Assembly (NCBI RefSeq): GCF_032118995.1 | Contig: NC_092657.1 | Coordinates: 10,293,391-10,357,390, forward strand | DNA from: Asterias amurensis | Lineage: Eukaryota > Echinodermata > Asteroidea > Forcipulatida > Asteriidae | DNA length: 64,000 bases | Direction of reading: 5' to 3' | Shown: positions 11,502 through 23,179 of the stretch, piece after piece | How the letters are laid out: every line of letters begins with the position of its first letter | Position numbering within the stretch: position 1 is the stretch's first letter | Position numbers and translations under genes: made by a program | The notes under the pieces: model-generated | Seen by the model: the letters and a program-made list of their open reading frames with translations, nothing else | Databases searched by the model: none | What the model was told of the DNA's origin: nothing

Positions 11502-12755
11502 ATGAGCCTCTTACTCCTTCAGTTTGTGGTCTGGTGTTGGCTGGCCTTCAAAAAGAGACCAAAGAAAGTAACGTGGGCACTTGGGGGACACTCAGACAAC
11601 TTCATCGACTGCCTTGTCAGCAAAAGGTTTCAGAGTGAGTGATGATAGGGAAGTTGTGGAAGCAATGCCCCTCCATATATACAAGGAGCTCATCCTATCC
11701 CTCTCTTCTCCCAAACAGAGGGTTTTAGACGGATGCTGTGGCACAGGTAGTTGTGTGTGAACAATATAAGATAAAGACTGTGTTTTTGTTAAAATAACTT
11801 CATGACCAAGCGGTTAAGAGTACTAACCAGAGTGAGGTTGTCTAGTGGCTCAGTCATTATATGGTGTATGTACAAATATGATCATGAAAGTTATTTCATA
11901 GAGCAAGACACTTAAAGGCAGTTACTCAAAATAATTGTTAGCATGAAAACGTACTTGGCAATGAGTCATAGGGAGAAACGGCTCTCTCTAAAGTGGTTTA
12001 GATTTTGAGAAAATAGTAATTGTCTACGAATTTCATTTCAAAACATCAGAATTACATTTCGAGCTCTCGAGATCTTTCATCTGAAAGCACACAACTTCGT
12101 GTTTTAAGAGTGTTTTTTTTTTCTGTCATTATCTCTCAACTTGGAGGACTAAACCAAGTAAGAAGACTGGTGTTTGACAATTACCAGTGGTGTTGCTAGT
12201 GTCTTTAAGTACAATTGGCACTTTCATGAAAGTAGTTTTCATCAATTTATAATATTTATATGAATATTTATATAAGTTGTATTAATGATGGTCTTGAGAA
12301 CTGCAGTTTGTTTTATGAATTTTACCTATTATTGTTATGCCACAGCTATTTTTAATGGTAATACAACATTCACATGATGCTTTGGCAACAGGTATATGGC
12401 CCAGATGAACAAGTGTATTTGGTCACCAAGGGAAACAAGGGGTTATTCAATACGGTCTATATGGCTCTAAGCCGGGTTTGAATTTTTCCCAATGTCTTTG
12501 CTTAATCCCTAGTTAAAGGAAATTGACAATATTTCTCCTCTGTAGGAACGGGGCTCATTGCAAGTGTTCAGGAGGCAAGGAATTGTGTTGCCATGGACAG
12601 CAATAAAGTCAGGCTGCAGCACCTGAAGGCAACCGCAAGATGCCACAAGACACAAAGGAGAACTCATAAATGCCAGCCAAGCCATTGACCACTCAATCAC
12701 TGACAGTGAGATTGAAGGCCTGCGCTTTGTAAAGTCCAATGAGCAGTCTTTGTGA
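11502..12755 (+). pseudogene. C-terminal exons of an N4/N6-type DNA methyltransferase-like protein
   Basis: The 3' copy of the amplified exon (11502-11746) is the only one that continues past the array break. It reads EVVEAMPLHIYKELILSLSS, then PKQRVLDGCCGTG, interrupted by a donor at 11747. The next exon starts at 12546 and completes the motif in phase (TGLIASVQEARNCVAMDSNK). This is the layout of the C terminus of beta-class amino-methyltransferases: a P-L-x(4)-ELI helix, motif I (DxxxGxGxG, SAM binding) and the acidic motif II at the end of the next strand. These enzymes methylate adenine N6 or cytosine N4. Motif IV (D/S-P-P-Y/W), expected upstream, was not found. The copy is broken by a +1 shift near 11541, extra bases near 11638-11648, and a likely shift near 12640, after which an open tail ends at TGA 12753-12755. 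Confidence 0.6.
11912..12208. mobile_element. TTAA-flanked MITE, common family A, inserted in the methyltransferase intron
   Basis: It begins TTAAAGGCAGTTACTCAAAA and ends in ACCAGTGGTGTTGCTAGTGTCTTTAA, so both ends carry TTAA. The interior has the family landmarks GTAATTGTC-like ends, a GCTCTCGAGATC-like palindromic centre and GAAACGGCTCTCTCTAAAGT. Other copies lie at 16780-17327, 24615-24980, 39970-40337, 47447-47816, 49193-49536 and 54954-55310. Confidence 0.7.
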
Positions 12756-12815
12756 AGTAGATAATATTGTGTTTTCCCTTTCTACTGGCTATTTCGTCAT
12801 TTTTCTAGTATACTC

Positions 12816-13020
12816 GTAAAGGAACGGGCCACGTTTGGTAATTGCACGAAATATAGCATAACAAATTACTTGGTGTGACACAAAAAATTCTTTTCACAAG
12901 AGATTTATTAACGAAAGGAAATGAACAAAGGGCTGTTACAGAGGGGCAGGCTATATTAGGAAACACACAAAAATAACAGCAGTTAAGTAATCTTCCAAAC
13001 AAAAGTAAAAACATTACAAT
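12816..13020. mobile_element. Partial TTAA-family MITE
   Basis: GGCCACGTTTGGTAATTGCA and the following TAGCATAACAAATTACTTGG match the left portion of the longer copy at 47447. The remainder has diverged or is missing. Confidence 0.4.
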
Positions 13021-13139
13021 AAAAAAATAAGCAGGACTCCTTGCTTAAGAAATACCATGGAATAATATGGGAAAACCAAATGCTATCCAATCTTCAGACT
13101 ATCACTTTAAACTTTACGCTTACTTAAAACTTCGAATCT

Positions 13140-13867
13140 GGATAAGTTGGTTTCACTTCAGAAAAAGGCTATTCGCATTGTATGCGAGGCCCCCTTTCTC
13201 GAGCACACCACTCCCTTGTTTAAGAAACATAAGCTTTTGTCTCTTATGATTATAAATGTATTACAGCAAGATGTGTTTAAGTATAAGTTTGTAAACAACC
13301 AACTTCCTAAATCATTACTCAATCTTTTTGTTTTTATCAGCACCGTACATGATACAATACTAGGTCGTCAGCTCAATTTCATGTTCCCCCTATTTAGATC
13401 AACTCTTTCCCAACACACAATTTCTTTTACTGGACCAAAAAAATGGAATAACCTTCTACCACCAATTACTAATTGCCCCTCAATTAGCTCGTTTAAATAT
13501 CGACTAAAAACGTTTAAACTAAATTCCCAACATTAATTGATTGATTTGCTTTTTTTTATACTGGTAGTTGGCTTAGCCGTTACTTACCTACCTACTTACT
13601 CGTCTATGTTTGCTAACTTGTATTGTTTGTTTAACTGTTGTCCCTTTGTTTACTACACATACATGTTTTGCTTCATAGTTATATTTACATTGTTTAACCA
13701 TGGTTAAACCTTTGTGTAGTTATCTACCATAGTGGTATGTATTTATTTATTCGTCTATTTAGTGCTGTATTCCTGTTTTGTTCTGTAATCTTGTAACGGG
13801 CACATCAGCAACAAGCCTCGGCTTTTAAGGTGATGCCTCCATGTGATGTGAAAGTGGAAATCATTGT

Positions 13868-13899
<32 letters not shown>

Positions 13900-13900
13900 A
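13140..13900 (+). pseudogene. 3' end of a non-LTR retrotransposon (CR1/L2-like), 5'-truncated
   Basis: An open frame from about 13141 to 13536 encodes the tail typical of CR1/L2/Jockey-type ORF2 proteins: LQKKAIRIVCEAPFLEHT after the reverse transcriptase, then ISFTGPKKWNNLLPPI and SISSFKYRLKTF. The reverse transcriptase itself is absent, as expected for 5' truncation. A ~350 bp untranslated tail follows, with a short stem (CCTCGGCTTTTAAGGTGATGC) and a terminal ATTG repeat at about 13872-13898, the usual 3' microsatellite of such elements. It is non-mobile as it stands. Confidence 0.75.
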
Positions 13901-14132
13901 CACTAAAATCCAATGCACTATGGAAAGTTAAGAAACACTTGCCAACTCTAATGTTCTATAAATGAACCGGGCTAAAGGCATAACAATAGCTCAACTTCCA
14001 GCTCCCTAACATAGCATAATGCAGAAGGGAGAGATGATAATTAAGATAAGAAATCTAGTAGGAAACGAATCACAGTGGGGGTCTGGTGAATCTCAACACA
14101 TGCACATACAGTACAGTCACTGTTCTATGGTA

Positions 14133-16320
14133 ATAATAACAATAACAATAACAATAACAATAACAAAACAAAACAAAACAAAACAAAACAAAACAAAACA
14201 AAACAAAACAAAACAAAACAAAACAAAACAAAACAAAACAAAACAAAACAAAACAAAACAAAACAAAACAAAACAAAACAAAACAAAACAAAACAAAACA
14301 AAACAAAACAAAACAATAACAATAACAATAACAATAACAATAACAATAACAATAACAAAAACAAAAACAAAAACAAAAACAAAAACAAAAACAAAAACAA
14401 AAACAAAAACAAAAACAAAAACAAAAACAAAAACAAAAACAAAAACAAAAACAAAAACAAAAACAAAAACAAAAACAAAAACAAAAACAAAAACAAAAAC
14501 AAAAACAAAAACAAAAACAAAAACAAAAACAAAAACAAAAACAAAAACAAAAACAAAAACAAAAACAAAAACAAAAACAAAAACAAAAACAAAAACAAAA
14601 ACAAAAACAAAAACAAAAACAAAAACAAAAACAAAAACAAAAACAAAAACAAAAACAAAAACAAAAACAAAAACAAAAACAAAAACAAAAACAAAAACAA
14701 AAACAAAAACAAAAACAAAAACAAAAACAAAAACAAAAACAAAAACAAAAACAAAAACAAAAACAAAAACAAAAACAAAAACAAAAACAAAAACAAAAAC
14801 AAAAACAAAAACAAAAACAAAAACAAAAACAAAAACAAAAACAAAAACAAAAACAAAAACAAAAACAAAAACAAAAACAAAAACAAAAACAATAACAATA
14901 ACAATAACAATAACAATAACAATAACAATAACAATAACAATAACAATAACAATAACAATAACAAAAACAAAAACAAAAACAAAAACAAAAACAAAAACAA
15001 AAACAAAAACAAAAACAAAAACAAAAACAATAACAATAACAATAACAATAACAATAACAATAACAATAACAATAACAATAACAATAACAATAACAATAAC
15101 AATAACAATAACAATAACAATAACAATAACAATAACAATAACAATAACAATAACAATAACAATAACAATAACAATAACAATAACAATAACAATAACAATA
15201 ACAATAACAATAACAATAACAATAACAATAACAATAACAATAACAATAACAATAACAATAACAATAACAATAACAATAACAATAACAATAACAATAACAA
15301 TAACAATAACAATAACAATAACAATAACAATAACAATAACAATAACAATAACAATAACAATAACAATAACAATAACAATAACAATAACAATAACAATAAC
15401 AATAACAATAACAATAACAATAACAATAACAATAACAATAACAATAACAATAACAATAACAATAACAATAACAATAACAATAACAATAACAATAACAATA
15501 ACAATAACAATAACAATAACAATAACAATAACAATAACAATAACAATAACAATAACAATAACAATAACAATAACAATAACAATAACAATAACAATAACAA
15601 TAACAATAACAATAACAATAACAATAACAATAACAATAACAATAACAATAACAATAACAATAACAATAACAATAACAATAACAATAACAATAACAATAAC
15701 AATAACAATAACAATAACAATAACAATAACAATAACAATAACAATAACAATAACAATAACAATAACAATAACAATAACAATAACAATAACAATAACAATA
15801 ACAATAACAATAACAATAACAATAACAATAACAATAACAATAACAATAACAATAACAATAACAATAACAATAACAATAACAATAACAATAACAATAACAA
15901 TAACAATAACAATAACAATAACAATAACAATAACAATAACAATAACAATAACAATAACAATAACAATAACAATAACAATAACAATAACAATAACAATAAC
16001 AATAACAATAACAATAACAATAACAATAACAATAACAATAACAATAACAATAACAATAACAATAACAATAACAATAACAATAACAATAACAATAACAATA
16101 ACAATAACAATAACAATAACAATAACAATAACAATAACAATAACAATAACAATAACAATAACAATAACAATAACAATAACAATAACAATAACAATAACAA
16201 TAACAATAACAATAACAATAACAATAACAATAACAATAACAATAACAATAACAATAACAATAACAATAACAATAACAATAACAATAACAATAACAATAAT
16301 AATAATAATAATAATAATAA
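14133..16320. repeat. 2.2 kb compound microsatellite without any G on the + strand
   Basis: Blocks in order: AACAAT hexamers (to ~14162), AAAAC pentamers (~14163-14313), AACAAT (~14314-14354), AAAAAC hexamers (~14355-14890), AACAAT (~14891-14962), AAAAAC (~14963-15027), AACAAT for about 1.27 kb (~15028-16297), then AAT trimers (~16298-16320). It is directly attached to the 3' end of an inverted LINE tail at 16318, which suggests it grew from that tail. The huge open frames across it (alternating T with I or K, and poly-L on the other strand) are artefacts of the repeat. Confidence 0.98.
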
Positions 16321-16545
16321 ACAACATTTATATAGCGCCAAATCCATTAAAAATGCTCCCAGGCGCTTTACAAGTAAAAAGATGAATTATAATCAATAAA
16401 ACACATTGAGTAAAAGCCACCGAAATTGTTTGATCCAGTAAAAAACACAAACAATAATTATGATAATAACAAATATAAAAACCGCAACAATGATATGAAG
16501 CAGCAGGGCAGTAAGAACATAGAAAAATACTTTAAGTTAAAAATG
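16318..16545 (-). mobile_element. Inverted 3' end of LINE family also found at 53770-54360
   Basis: The complement contains AGCATTTTTAATGGATTTGG followed by CGCTATATAAATGTTGTTTA and then the ATT/ATTGTT tail. The same sequence appears in direct orientation near 54238-54285, and upstream similarity continues for about 220 bp (CTTACTGCCCTGCTGCTTCA versus CTTACTGCCCTCCTGCTTCA). No coding part remains in this copy. Confidence 0.8.
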
Positions 16546-16779
16546 CTTACCTAAAAAAAACATGGTACAGTGTACACACTAGCAATACAAAGAAATATGC
16601 AAATGAGACTAGTGGTACTTGTGGTTCCAGGTCCCAATAAACAATGACCATGTGGTGTAAAGATTAAGACTGAGTGAAGAGTATTCCCACAGATGCAATA
16701 TACTGTTAACTGAAATCTAATGGCATGAAAGACAAAGAAGTAAAATATAATGAGAGTAAAAATACGGACCTCTTAGTTC

Positions 16780-17327
16780 AAATCAAAGGAAGCTGCTGAT
16801 ATCTTACGACAAAGTGAGAGACGATTCCCTCTGAAGTCACCTGGGAAAAGGGTAATTTCACCCCAAAAAAATAATCAATAACTTGAGGCTTGAGCCATTT
16901 AATGCAACAGGGGTTGTGTTAGGTGGTCCTTATTTTTTTCAAGCCCAAATTTTCCCAGGTTTGTTATTGTATGCATGTTATGGGATACTCCAGGTGGTCT
17001 TTGACAATTACCAAATATGTCCAGTGCCTTTAAAGGCATTGAAACTATTGGTACTAAAACAATTGTTAGCATAAACACTTGGTAACCAGCAATGGGAAGC
17101 TGTTGGAGAGTATAAAACATTGTGAGAAATGGCTTCCTGCGAAGTAACTACGAGAAATAAGTTATTTTCCACAAAACTTGTCTAAATGTATTTTGAGACC
17201 TCAAAATAAAATTGACGTGGGAAAAGGTTGTTTTTTCTTCCATTATTATTATTTAGTGCATAATGTTCAAAGACATCAAGTTTGAAGACTTGTCTTTGCA
17301 ATTATCAAAAGTGTCCGGTGACTTTAA
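16780..17327. mobile_element. Two TTAA-family MITE copies meeting at one TTAA
   Basis: The first copy ends with CCAGTGCCTTTAAAGG at 17021-17036 and the second starts at the same TTAA (17030-17033), running to GTGTCCGGTGACTTTAA at 17311-17327. Internal landmarks such as ATTGTGAGAAATGGCTTCCT identify the family. The left end of the first copy is diffuse. Confidence 0.65.
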
Positions 17328-18654
17328 TGTGGTGGTTTCAAGAATCTATAATATGTAAAATATGCGGTATCGATGCCAATTGCCAGTTATGATAGATCGC
17401 CGGAGGGCGCTGTGCATTGTTTACATGCCAGAGGTTAAGCGGCAAGGGGATGGTTTCCCGCGTGGTGAACGCGGCCACTTTCCCTTCAGGCCTTTCACTC
17501 GTCTTCTAGTGGAAGTGGGCAGAATCATGCTTTAAAAACAGAAATATAAGAGGTAGTTCCTCCTAAAATCACCCTGGCACTGGCTGGTAAGTGATCAATC
17601 TTGGTAGGTAATAATTTGTCTAAGGATTACTTAAAACTGTCACAAATTGTCAATAGGTAAAATTAACGATGTAAAACGTTATGACACGTCGTTGGTTGAT
17701 TGTATTGTATTACAGGTTTTTCTTTGATGCACAATAAATGTGAATGATTGCAAATCCCGAAATCGACCCCACACTGAGTTTCAGTACATTAAGGAAGCTT
17801 GAAAGCCTAAAAACATTACCATCTGACTATATACTTCCCTTTTCAAAGAAAAATCAGACGGGGTACGCTAATTTGTCCCACAACCAAACCCGACTGTATT
17901 GTAGGCATTGTACATTGCAATAGCCCCTCTTAAGGTACGCCAATAGTCCGATTGCGCTGCCAATGTTTTATATTATGTGATCACCAGACCTATTGTGGGT
18001 ATAGAAAAACACAAATATGGGGAAAACTTTTACCGATGGACAATAATTGGCTGTGTTTTCAATAAATAACGCTTTAAATTAAAAACGGAGCCCGTTTCAT
18101 AAAATGGATTATTGTTTCATTGCTGTTTGATGTTCCTAGTATTCTAATACAAAATAGTTTTTTTTTAGATATGGTTTAACTACATACATTACTAAGGTTT
18201 GAGCGGGCTCATGCGCCGTGGATTTTGCATTGGGCACGGCGTGAAGTTGGCTGTAAAGGGGAGATTGCGAAGTTGTCCGACTCAAAGCTGACAGCTACCC
18301 CTACTAATCAAATAATTTGAGGGTGGAAATAAAGGGATTTGCAGCTTCTAAAAGAAATTTTTAATTGAAAATATTGCCAGCAAAATCATGACAATGAGGG
18401 CAATGTAAAAACCACACTTGCCGTGCACACACACGACATTGTGTGTATATTCTCATGGAATTTCCTATTCAGTGGAACTGTTTTTACTCATACTGGCATT
18501 GTCCAAACACCGGAATATTCCTTCGTGATTGTGAGAGTTTAGTCTTTTTGAACCAGAAATTGCAGCATTAATCTTGTCTTTTTGCAGTGTGGCGTCTATG
18601 CTTCAGTTAATACACACAACAGGTAACCTGACACACAGAGCGCAATTGGTCCTT
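17328..18654. other. No gene recognised
   Basis: Unique-looking AT-rich DNA on both strands. A GC-richer patch at about 17395-17530 contains CGCGTGGTGAACGCGG but no convincing open frame. Confidence 0.4.
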
Positions 18655-18800
18655 TCGTGTCCCCCACCTTTGCTTTCTGTTGTATATTTAACTGAAACAT
18701 GGGAGTCGGTTGGGTAAGGGACGCCAACTTATTTCCCCCACCTTTGCTTTCTGATGTATAGTGTAACACGGGGGTTGGTTGAGTTAGGGACGTCAATTTA
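18655..18800. repeat. Imperfect tandem duplication, ~78 bp period
   Basis: CCCCCACCTTTGCTTTCTG occurs at about 18660 and 18737, each followed by a TGTATA stretch, then a GG-GT-GGTTG-GT-AGGGACG segment. No function is suggested. Confidence 0.7.
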
Positions 18801-19888
18801 ATTATCTTAAACACGTTTAATTTATAACGCCAGTTTATAGTATCTGATGACTTGTTTGCCCTCAAAATAGTAAAATAGTTAACGTATGGTCTTTCTTGTC
18901 TTGGTGTTTAAAAAATATGTAACAAACTTTCAGTAGAGTTTGGTTTTTGAGTGAATAAATTGTGCATTTTGTCTGCCATAACTTAATTAAAATTTTGTAA
19001 TTTTTCTAACTGATGTGTTGCTTTGCAAATAAAGATACACTACATTGTAACTTGAGCATCCAGTTGACTCTTTTAAACATACCTAGTTTGTAGGTGTACT
19101 AGAAAAAAACACCAACAATTTATATCGGGAATTTTCTCTCTTCCCCATCCTGCCCCTATTTGTTTTATAAAAACTTATTAGGCCTACAGTACCAACAGTG
19201 TTTTATCTGATGTCTTGTTGAAGTTTAATGTGAATTTGAATATTAGAAACAACCATCCGAATCCTGGCGAACATGGTCTAAATCTAATATAAACCAGCTG
19301 ACCCCAATTTTATATTTAAAGAAATCAAAATTTTCCCCTGAAAGTCGGAACGAACGCATAGTGAGCAGTTTTGTACACACAAACGGTACATGTCGTAGGG
19401 CCTGGAGATTGTGTACAAATGTATGGGCAACGCGCAACGGAATACCTAGAAATCTTGTTTGCCGTGGTAATACCCGAGGGGGAATCCCACCTATTTAAGA
19501 CAAAGTACGGGGTTTGCTCATATAAAAAGTTACAGTTTGGTGAAGGAAGGTCTAATTTCTTATATGTTACTTTCCACGTATTAAGGAAAACTCATCTTCA
19601 TGAAGAAAATCCACCTCCAAATCTGTAAATTTTCAGACTGCGCACGTCTCGTTTTGACACAAACCTCGGCACAGATTTCCCCGAATTTCGCGGGGTTCCG
19701 TCGTATCTGATGTTTCTTTACTACATAATATGCAGAGGGTATTATTTCTTCATGATCCTATTGGTTAATTTCGTCTTTAGTATGAATATTCAGTATGTAA
19801 AGGGCGTTTTTGATCAATGAAGTAAAGGCGAAAATACGCTGGAGGTCACGCTTAATGAATATGCATTTCCCAATGACCTCGCAGAATT
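18801..19888. other. No gene recognised upstream of the THAP gene
   Basis: AT-rich sequence. An 85-codon open frame at 19371-19628 has no recognisable similarity and no splice context. Confidence 0.35.
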
Positions 19889-19891
19889 CTC

Positions 19892-19901
19892 GCGCATGCG
19901 C
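19892..19901. promoter_or_regulatory. NRF-1-like palindromic site upstream of THAP gene
   Basis: GCGCATGCGC is a consensus match for the NRF-1 binding motif, a common TATA-less promoter element in animals. It sits about 195 bases before the THAP start codon and is preceded by a CpG-containing, otherwise AT-rich segment. Confidence 0.4.
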
Positions 19902-20095
19902 GCAAACCGTATGTCGCTCACAGGGCCTTTTATACAGCGGTGGTACACGATCGAACACACACACATCAGTACCCAGCTGCCGCCACAACTTTGTATTGAT
20001 TGAATGCCACATTTATTAGTTAAATTCATCACTTGAGGGGGCTGTTTTTTGTTTATTTATTTTCAAGTTGTTCACACGTTCACATTATAAATAGT

Positions 20096-21429
20096 ATGCC
20101 AGTGAGTTGCTGTGTGGTGGGCTGTGAGAATCGGAAGTTGAAGGGCAATTGTTTGTCCTTTTTCCGATTTCCCAAAACAAATCGTCACAAAAGAGGAGCG
20201 TGGAGGCGAGCAGTGGGTAGAGGTAGGGAGTGGGAATCGACGGGCAATGATCGTATTTGCAGGGAGCATTTTGTCGAACGGTGGCCGAGTGATTTCCAAG
20301 AGGATGAGAACTATCGACCAACATTGAACTTAAATGTCAATGTTCTCAGCGATACCATGGGTACCCAACAATCTGATCGTTGTCAACGTCTGGCGAGCCG
20401 TCAACAAACAATTGTAAGTAACATTGATTGTCTTTAGTTTTTGCTTGAAAAAAGTCAGTTGACATATATAATAAAATATTATCGTTGGGCACCTACGTGT
20501 AACTTACAAATTGATTTCTTATTTGCTAATTATATAGTTAACACAACTGAACTACACAAATGAGTGTTTACATAAATCCTCTTCAAAATAATCAAAGTTA
20601 TACTAGGCCTACTACTGACAAAAACTACCTACCTAGTCAAATTTTAGGATAAAGTTTATTGTCATTATTTATGTCCTGCCTGTGATTAGCTCTTTACAAA
20701 AGAGTATTTATAAAACTTGAAAGGCTTCTTAAATCTTGGGGCTTTGATTTCTGATTGTTTTTGTTCGTGCTGAAGAGAGGATCATAGAACTTGGATCAAT
20801 CAAGTACTGATTTGGTAAAAATAACCCCAAAGCTCTAATGTGGGAAACTTTACTTATTGAATATTGATATTTTATTTCCACCAGTGTGCACTAATCCGGA
20901 AATCAGATGCTTGTACCGGAGTGTGATATAAAAAGCTATAGCCTACTACTAGCAGTTTTTATATTGCACTCTGCATATTGTAAGTGTCAATGCGTCAAGC
21001 TCCACAAACGGTCAGTGCAAAAATGACATTCTTAACTCGTTGGATATGGGACGCGAAGCGCTACATTTTTTCTGTATGTCTAAGGCCGGTTCATACTTGG
21101 TGCAACTGCGCACACACACCCATAGCAGCAAGCTTGCCAGGTTGAGGTGAGCTGGCTGATTCAAATCCAATAGGCCTATCAGTTGGGACCATGCAATCAA
21201 ATAAATGTTATGAAGTCAAGTGGTTATCATGTATCGATCGACTCAAGAGCAGGTTCCTGAGATAGCTCAACTACATGTAGCCTTTGTCACCGTACACCAT
21301 AATAAGTTGAATAATTAAAACATTTCTAATTACCAGGATGAAGAATTTGAGAAGAAAAGGAAGAGAGAAGAGGAGGAACAGGCTGCTATGGAGCTAAGTT
21401 CATCACTGAATGCATCAGCATATGCATAG
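20096..21429 (+). CDS. THAP-domain protein, two exons (possibly the front of a broken transposase)
   Basis: Exon 1 is 20096..20413 (donor GTAAGT, phase 0) and exon 2 is 21337..21429, ending in TAG. Residues 1-80 form a THAP zinc finger: MPVSCCVVGC supplies the first two cysteines, ICREHF supplies the last Cys and His, and the conserved W and P are present (GAWRRAV; YRPTLNL in place of the usual AVPT). THAP domains bind specific DNA in many transposases and in host regulators. Exon 2 is a short acidic/basic helix (DEEFEKKRKREEEEQAAMEL) and a brief tail. The ATG at 20096 is chosen because THAP domains start at the protein N terminus. A second frame continues past the stop towards the transposase exons at 21876, so the 136-residue product may be a truncation caused by a frameshift. 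Confidence 0.7.
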
Positions 21430-22546
21430 CTATGTCGCAACTCACCAAAATCAATCTGCTCAGGGAAAATGTCAAGGTTAGTTTATTTTAGTCACCTGGG
21501 TGCCATTACAATTTTTTTTTAAATGACATTATTGTGGATTATCCTCCAAATGTTGACCTTTATGTATACAGAAAAGGTCACCATAATTGCAGTCTATCCC
21601 AAGTCTCATGAGATCTTATTTTCATTTTGCGATTGCTGTGACCTATTAGGTGGGCTTAAAACAAGTCAGGCAGGAGCAGTAGGAGCAGGAGCAGTACACA
21701 CTCCACAGCGTGCATGTTGGCTTGTAATTCAAGTTTGTCCTCCACCCCCCCCCCCTCCGTGCGTAAGTGGATGTTACACAAATACCAACAACACACATTT
21801 TCTCATTAAAAGTGACACTCATTCAGTTTTCAATTTTTACTTTTATAACTTCTAAATTGATTTTGTTCATAACAGGAACTCAAGTGGATGACCGACAGAA
21901 CCAAGAGCTGCGTGATGAGGTCAAACGGCTTTCAGATGAGCTGAAGTCAAAGGAAAAGCAGTTCACATTGTCTACAAAAATAAAAGAAAACGACAAATAC
22001 ACCAAATTCTACACAGGTCGGCCAAACTGGGTCACGTTTGTATGGCTTTTTAATTTGTTACTGCCATTCCCTCACAGGATGAGATGATATGGGTGTGTAG
22101 ATAAGGAAACAGGTGGATTAAGGAGACATGAGGCTTTCACTTGAAGATCAACTTTTGGCAACTTTGATGCGATTGAAAGTTGGGTTGTTTTTGACAGACC
22201 TGTCAGATCGCTTCAGTGTATCTGTGTCTCATATGTCCCGAATAATCACTACTTGGGTTTTTCTGATGGAAAAAGTTCTCCTTTGAATTTGCCACCCACT
22301 ATTGACATCATTAATCAGACATTACCTAGACAGTATTCAAAGTTTGAAAACATACGTTTTATAATAGACTGTACTGAACTATTCATTGAGACCCCTTCTA
22401 ATTTCACTGCTCAGTCATTAACCTGGAGTTCTTATAAGCACCATAATACCGTCAAATTTCTGGTAGCGATATCTCCAACAGGTTGTATTTCATATAACTC
22501 AGGTTATCAAGGCCATTGCGGTGCAACTTGTACCAGTTGGGTTTAG
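21430..22546 (+). pseudogene. THAP-type DDE_Tnp_4 transposase, frameshifted and truncated
   Basis: An exon beginning near 21876 encodes a coiled coil (RLSDELKSKEKQF) and KFYTGRPNWVTFVWLFNLLL, a segment typical of transposases with an N-terminal THAP domain. A helix-turn-helix follows (LATLMRLKVGLFLTDLSDRF, SHMSRIITTWV). After a frameshift near 22255 the nuclease domain starts, with the first catalytic Asp in FIIDCTELFIETPSNF and WSSYKHHNTVKFLVAISPTG. The sequence ends near 22546 before the second Asp and the Glu, so two catalytic residues are missing. With the THAP exons at 20096-21429 it makes one dead element. Confidence 0.75.
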
Positions 22547-23179
22547 GTTTGTAAATAAACAGGACCATCCTGTATGAACAGCTTCTGTCTAACATCTATA
22601 ATCATTGATATCTTTCTATAAAATTATTAGTAGATGTCTTCATATTTACTGATTTTATAGGTGGTCTTCATATTTTCTGATTTTATAGGTGGATATAAAC
22701 TACACCGACAACAAACAGTACGAGTTTTTGTATTTCCCTTTGCTCTTCTTTTCTTTTTATTAATGTCCTTTTCCCACTTAAGAAAATACAACTTCACACA
22801 GTAAGAATATAACTTTATGCAGTAATAATTTTACCATCTCTCCTAAAAAGCAACAAAACCAAAACAAACAAACAAACAAACGAAGCAATGATAATAGTAA
22901 TTAAAAATAAATATTAAATAAATAAATTAATGATTAAATAAATACATACAATTAGTAAATAGTTATCTATATTGTATTCAAAATCCCACTATTGTAGGAA
23001 GCAAGGACTAATATTATGGAGCTGCTTCCGCAACAACAAAAAAGCTTCAGCACACACATATCATTGGTTAAAAGATTTCATGCCATTATATTCTTGTAAC
23101 TGGTTTGATTTTGTGATTTTTTTTTTTCAGCTGTATAAAATTGGCCCCAGGTTGGGAGTGACTTAAAAAAATTGCAGGA
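22547..23179. other. No gene recognised; simple-repeat patches
   Basis: Contains a short direct duplication (CTTCATATTTTCTGATTTTATAGGTGG variants near 22635-22690) and AAAC/AAAT-rich runs near 22860-22950. A 64-codon frame at 22972-23166 is unrecognised. Confidence 0.4.

Noticed and set aside
12391..12478. Possible extra methyltransferase exon (VYGPDEQVYLVTKGNKG)
   Set aside because: It follows a CAG and is open, but it would fall in the middle of the SAM motif, which joins perfectly without it.
14019..16385. Open frames of 736-788 codons on both strands
   Set aside because: They are produced by stop-free hexamer, pentamer and trimer repeats; the peptides are simple alternations of two residues or poly-leucine.
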